A stretch of 62,360 bases of DNA from Candidatus Sysuiplasma acidicola (GTDB lineage Archaea > Thermoplasmatota > Thermoplasmata > Sysuiplasmatales > Sysuiplasmataceae). Where the stretch lies: positions 1 to 62,360 of the forward strand of contig JAHEAA010000012.1 of assembly GCA_019721035.1 (NCBI GenBank), given 5' to 3'. Of the stretch, positions 61,409 through 62,360 are shown in pieces. The position numbers and the translations under genes are program-made. The notes below the pieces were generated by a model. The model worked only from the letters and a program-made list of their open reading frames with translations. It did not search any database and was not told the DNA's origin. Numbering within the stretch: position 1 is the stretch's first letter; each line of letters opens with the position of its first letter.

Positions 61409-62128
61409 TCATGCGACTGTGGTTATTACAAAGGTCAGTTCGCAGGTTACAACTTTGCTGAGACCTTTCAGTTGCGCGTAGAGATGAAAAGTGTTGATTG
61501 TAGTCTTGTTTGTCAAGGAGCTGTACGAGAGTGTTATCAGCGTCATGCCGTTGAAATGGAAATGGTATACAGAATGACCGGTCGATAAAACGTTCAACAG
61601 TTTAGCCGAGTATAACAAAGAACCAATATGGCCGAACGAAGTGTTTATGCCGTTGTTTATAGGTGAAACATTGTCTGCTGGCGTTGGAATCGAATAAACT
61701 GTCTGCACCTCTCCACTCTGGACAAAGTTAGTATTGTTTCCGTAGTCGTTCAATGTGAATGTGATATAATCAGGATGCAGGACGGAGGAGATGTTGCCTG
61801 TTATGTTTGTAAAGAACTCAAAAAATAGTTCATTATTAGCACTGGGATTCGGTAACGGGACAAATTCGGCATTAAAATATAAAGTAGAATTCGTGGCGTT
61901 GTCATTTGGCGCCTGAAAATAACTAGTGACGCCTCCGGTTATGTGTGCGGTGCTGTTTGATCGAAGCGTCCATGTGAATGGAACAACCTTTGAGTTATTG
62001 ACAACGACCAAGCCGGGATCATGTGGCTGGAGCGAAACGACAGCCGATATGACTGCTATCACGACTACAATAATCACGACCGATGCGGCATTCTTTCCCG
62101 GACTCCCGATTCCTTTCATTTGCTGCAC
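61409..62128 (-). CDS. Membrane-anchored sequon-rich surface protein
   Basis: The 239-aa protein has one N-terminal helix (about residues 14-33, ASVVIIVVVIAVISAVVSL) and an outside beta-rich domain with more than ten N-x-S/T sequons (for example NSTAHI, NATNSTLYF, NITGNIS). No second helix is present. The N-terminus, KGIGSPGKNAASVVIIVVVIA, resembles the type-IV-pilin-like class III signal region of archaeal pilins (conserved G before a helix), but a clear cleavage motif is not certain. Function is unknown. Confidence 0.65.
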   Translation of the reverse strand: MQQMKGIGSPGKNAASVVIIVVVIAVISAVVSLQPHDPGLVVVNNSKVVPFTWTLRSNSTAHITGGVTSYFQAPNDNATNSTLYFNAEFVPLPNPSANNELFFEFFTNITGNISSVLHPDYITFTLNDYGNNTNFVQSGEVQTVYSIPTPADNVSPINNGINTSFGHIGSLLYSAKLLNVLSTGHSVYHFHFNGMTLITLSYSSLTNKTTINTFHLYAQLKGLSKVVTCELTFVITTVA

Positions 62129-62243
62129 ACCAGTAATCGTTTTAGAGCGCTCTTATCCTTTGTGATATGAAATTCAACAGGGGAAAGGTTTGTCCTGCTC
62201 ATTGTATTGCGTTCAGACATAACATGTGCTGTCCGTTCACCTC

Positions 62244-62360
62244 TTATGTCTTGACCTGCAAATCCAGCAGCACGCCGTTCGCAATGTATGTTCCCCTGAG
62301 TATGTGGCCCACGAGCGATTGCGTAAACGGTGCGTTATCCGGTTCATACACAGTCCAGTG
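62244..62360 (-). CDS. C-terminal end of a gene that starts beyond the window
   Basis: The minus-strand frame entering at the edge encodes 38 residues (HWTVYEPDNAPFTQ... LVGHILRGTYIANG... LQVKT) and stops at TAA (62244-62246). The alternating hydrophobic pattern looks like a beta-sandwich end, perhaps another surface protein, but it is too short to identify. Confidence 0.5.
   Translation of the reverse strand, partial: HWTVYEPDNAPFTQSLVGHILRGTYIANGVLLDLQVKT

Overview
The window is archaeal chromosome, most like a Thermoplasmata-class euryarchaeon. It carries an MCM helicase, a 20S proteasome beta subunit, NMD3, NOB1, the Csl4 exosome subunit, a Tsr3-type rRNA-modifying enzyme, a DUF424 protein and a cis-prenyltransferase. 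Promoters have archaeal TATA boxes placed for leaderless mRNAs, and genes inside operons are preceded by GAGGTG- or GGTGATC-like ribosome binding sites. A secreted sedolisin peptidase and a secreted acid-phosphatase-like phosphoesterase, both families that usually work at low pH, suggest an acidic habitat. There is no rRNA operon, CRISPR array or intact insertion sequence. The only RNA gene I can defend is one tRNA-Val(CAC).

Layout. 1-2.6 kb: the 3'-truncated gene of a large surface protein, divergent from a small ribbon-helix-helix regulator across a palindrome, then tRNA-Val and a metallo-beta-lactamase-fold protein with a damaged metal site. 2.6-5.9 kb: RNA and translation genes (METTL5-like methylase, Csl4, SHMT, NOB1). 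5.9-11.2 kb: secreted phosphoesterase plus a six-helix membrane protein, divergent from a four-gene riboflavin operon (ribB, ribH, an amidohydrolase, ribE); an operator-like dyad lies between the two promoters. 11.2-18.8 kb: wHTH-TPR protein, Tsr3, MCM, DUF424, membrane protein, NMD3, GrpB. 18.8-21.6 kb: a three-gene SPFH/zinc-ribbon cluster. 21.6-27 kb: sugar-acid dehydratase, homoserine dehydrogenase/threonine synthase, cis-prenyltransferase. 27-33.3 kb: OGG-type glycosylase and a five-gene fatty-acid beta-oxidation cluster (thiolase, DUF35 partner, hydroxyacyl-CoA dehydrogenase, enoyl-CoA hydratase, acyl-CoA dehydrogenase), then a Nudix hydrolase.

33.3-40.3 kb: envelope genes, including a repeat-bearing surface protein and a sedolisin with PKD-like repeats. 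40.4-42.8 kb: DUF59 protein, proteasome beta, two small-protein/hydrolase genes. 42.8-50.1 kb: a very large cytoplasmic multi-sensor histidine kinase divergent from three consecutive KaiC/RAD55-like ATPases; a stand-alone receiver lies at 56.5 kb. 50-51 kb: galT. 52.4-56.2 kb: a tightly overlapping three-gene operon (possible kinase-like protein, unknown coiled-coil protein, membrane sensor with a cytoplasmic zinc ribbon) that I cannot match to a described system. 56.5-60.8 kb: receiver, endonuclease IV, glycogen synthase, thioesterase, MFS transporter. 61-62.4 kb: a membrane-protein pseudogene with two in-frame stops and two surface-protein genes, the last cut by the window edge.

Most promising for new biology are: the amidohydrolase inside the riboflavin operon, a candidate for the unassigned archaeal pyrimidine deaminase step; the histidine kinase/triple KaiC-like locus; the overlapping operon at 52.4-56.2 kb; and the SPFH/zinc-ribbon trio.
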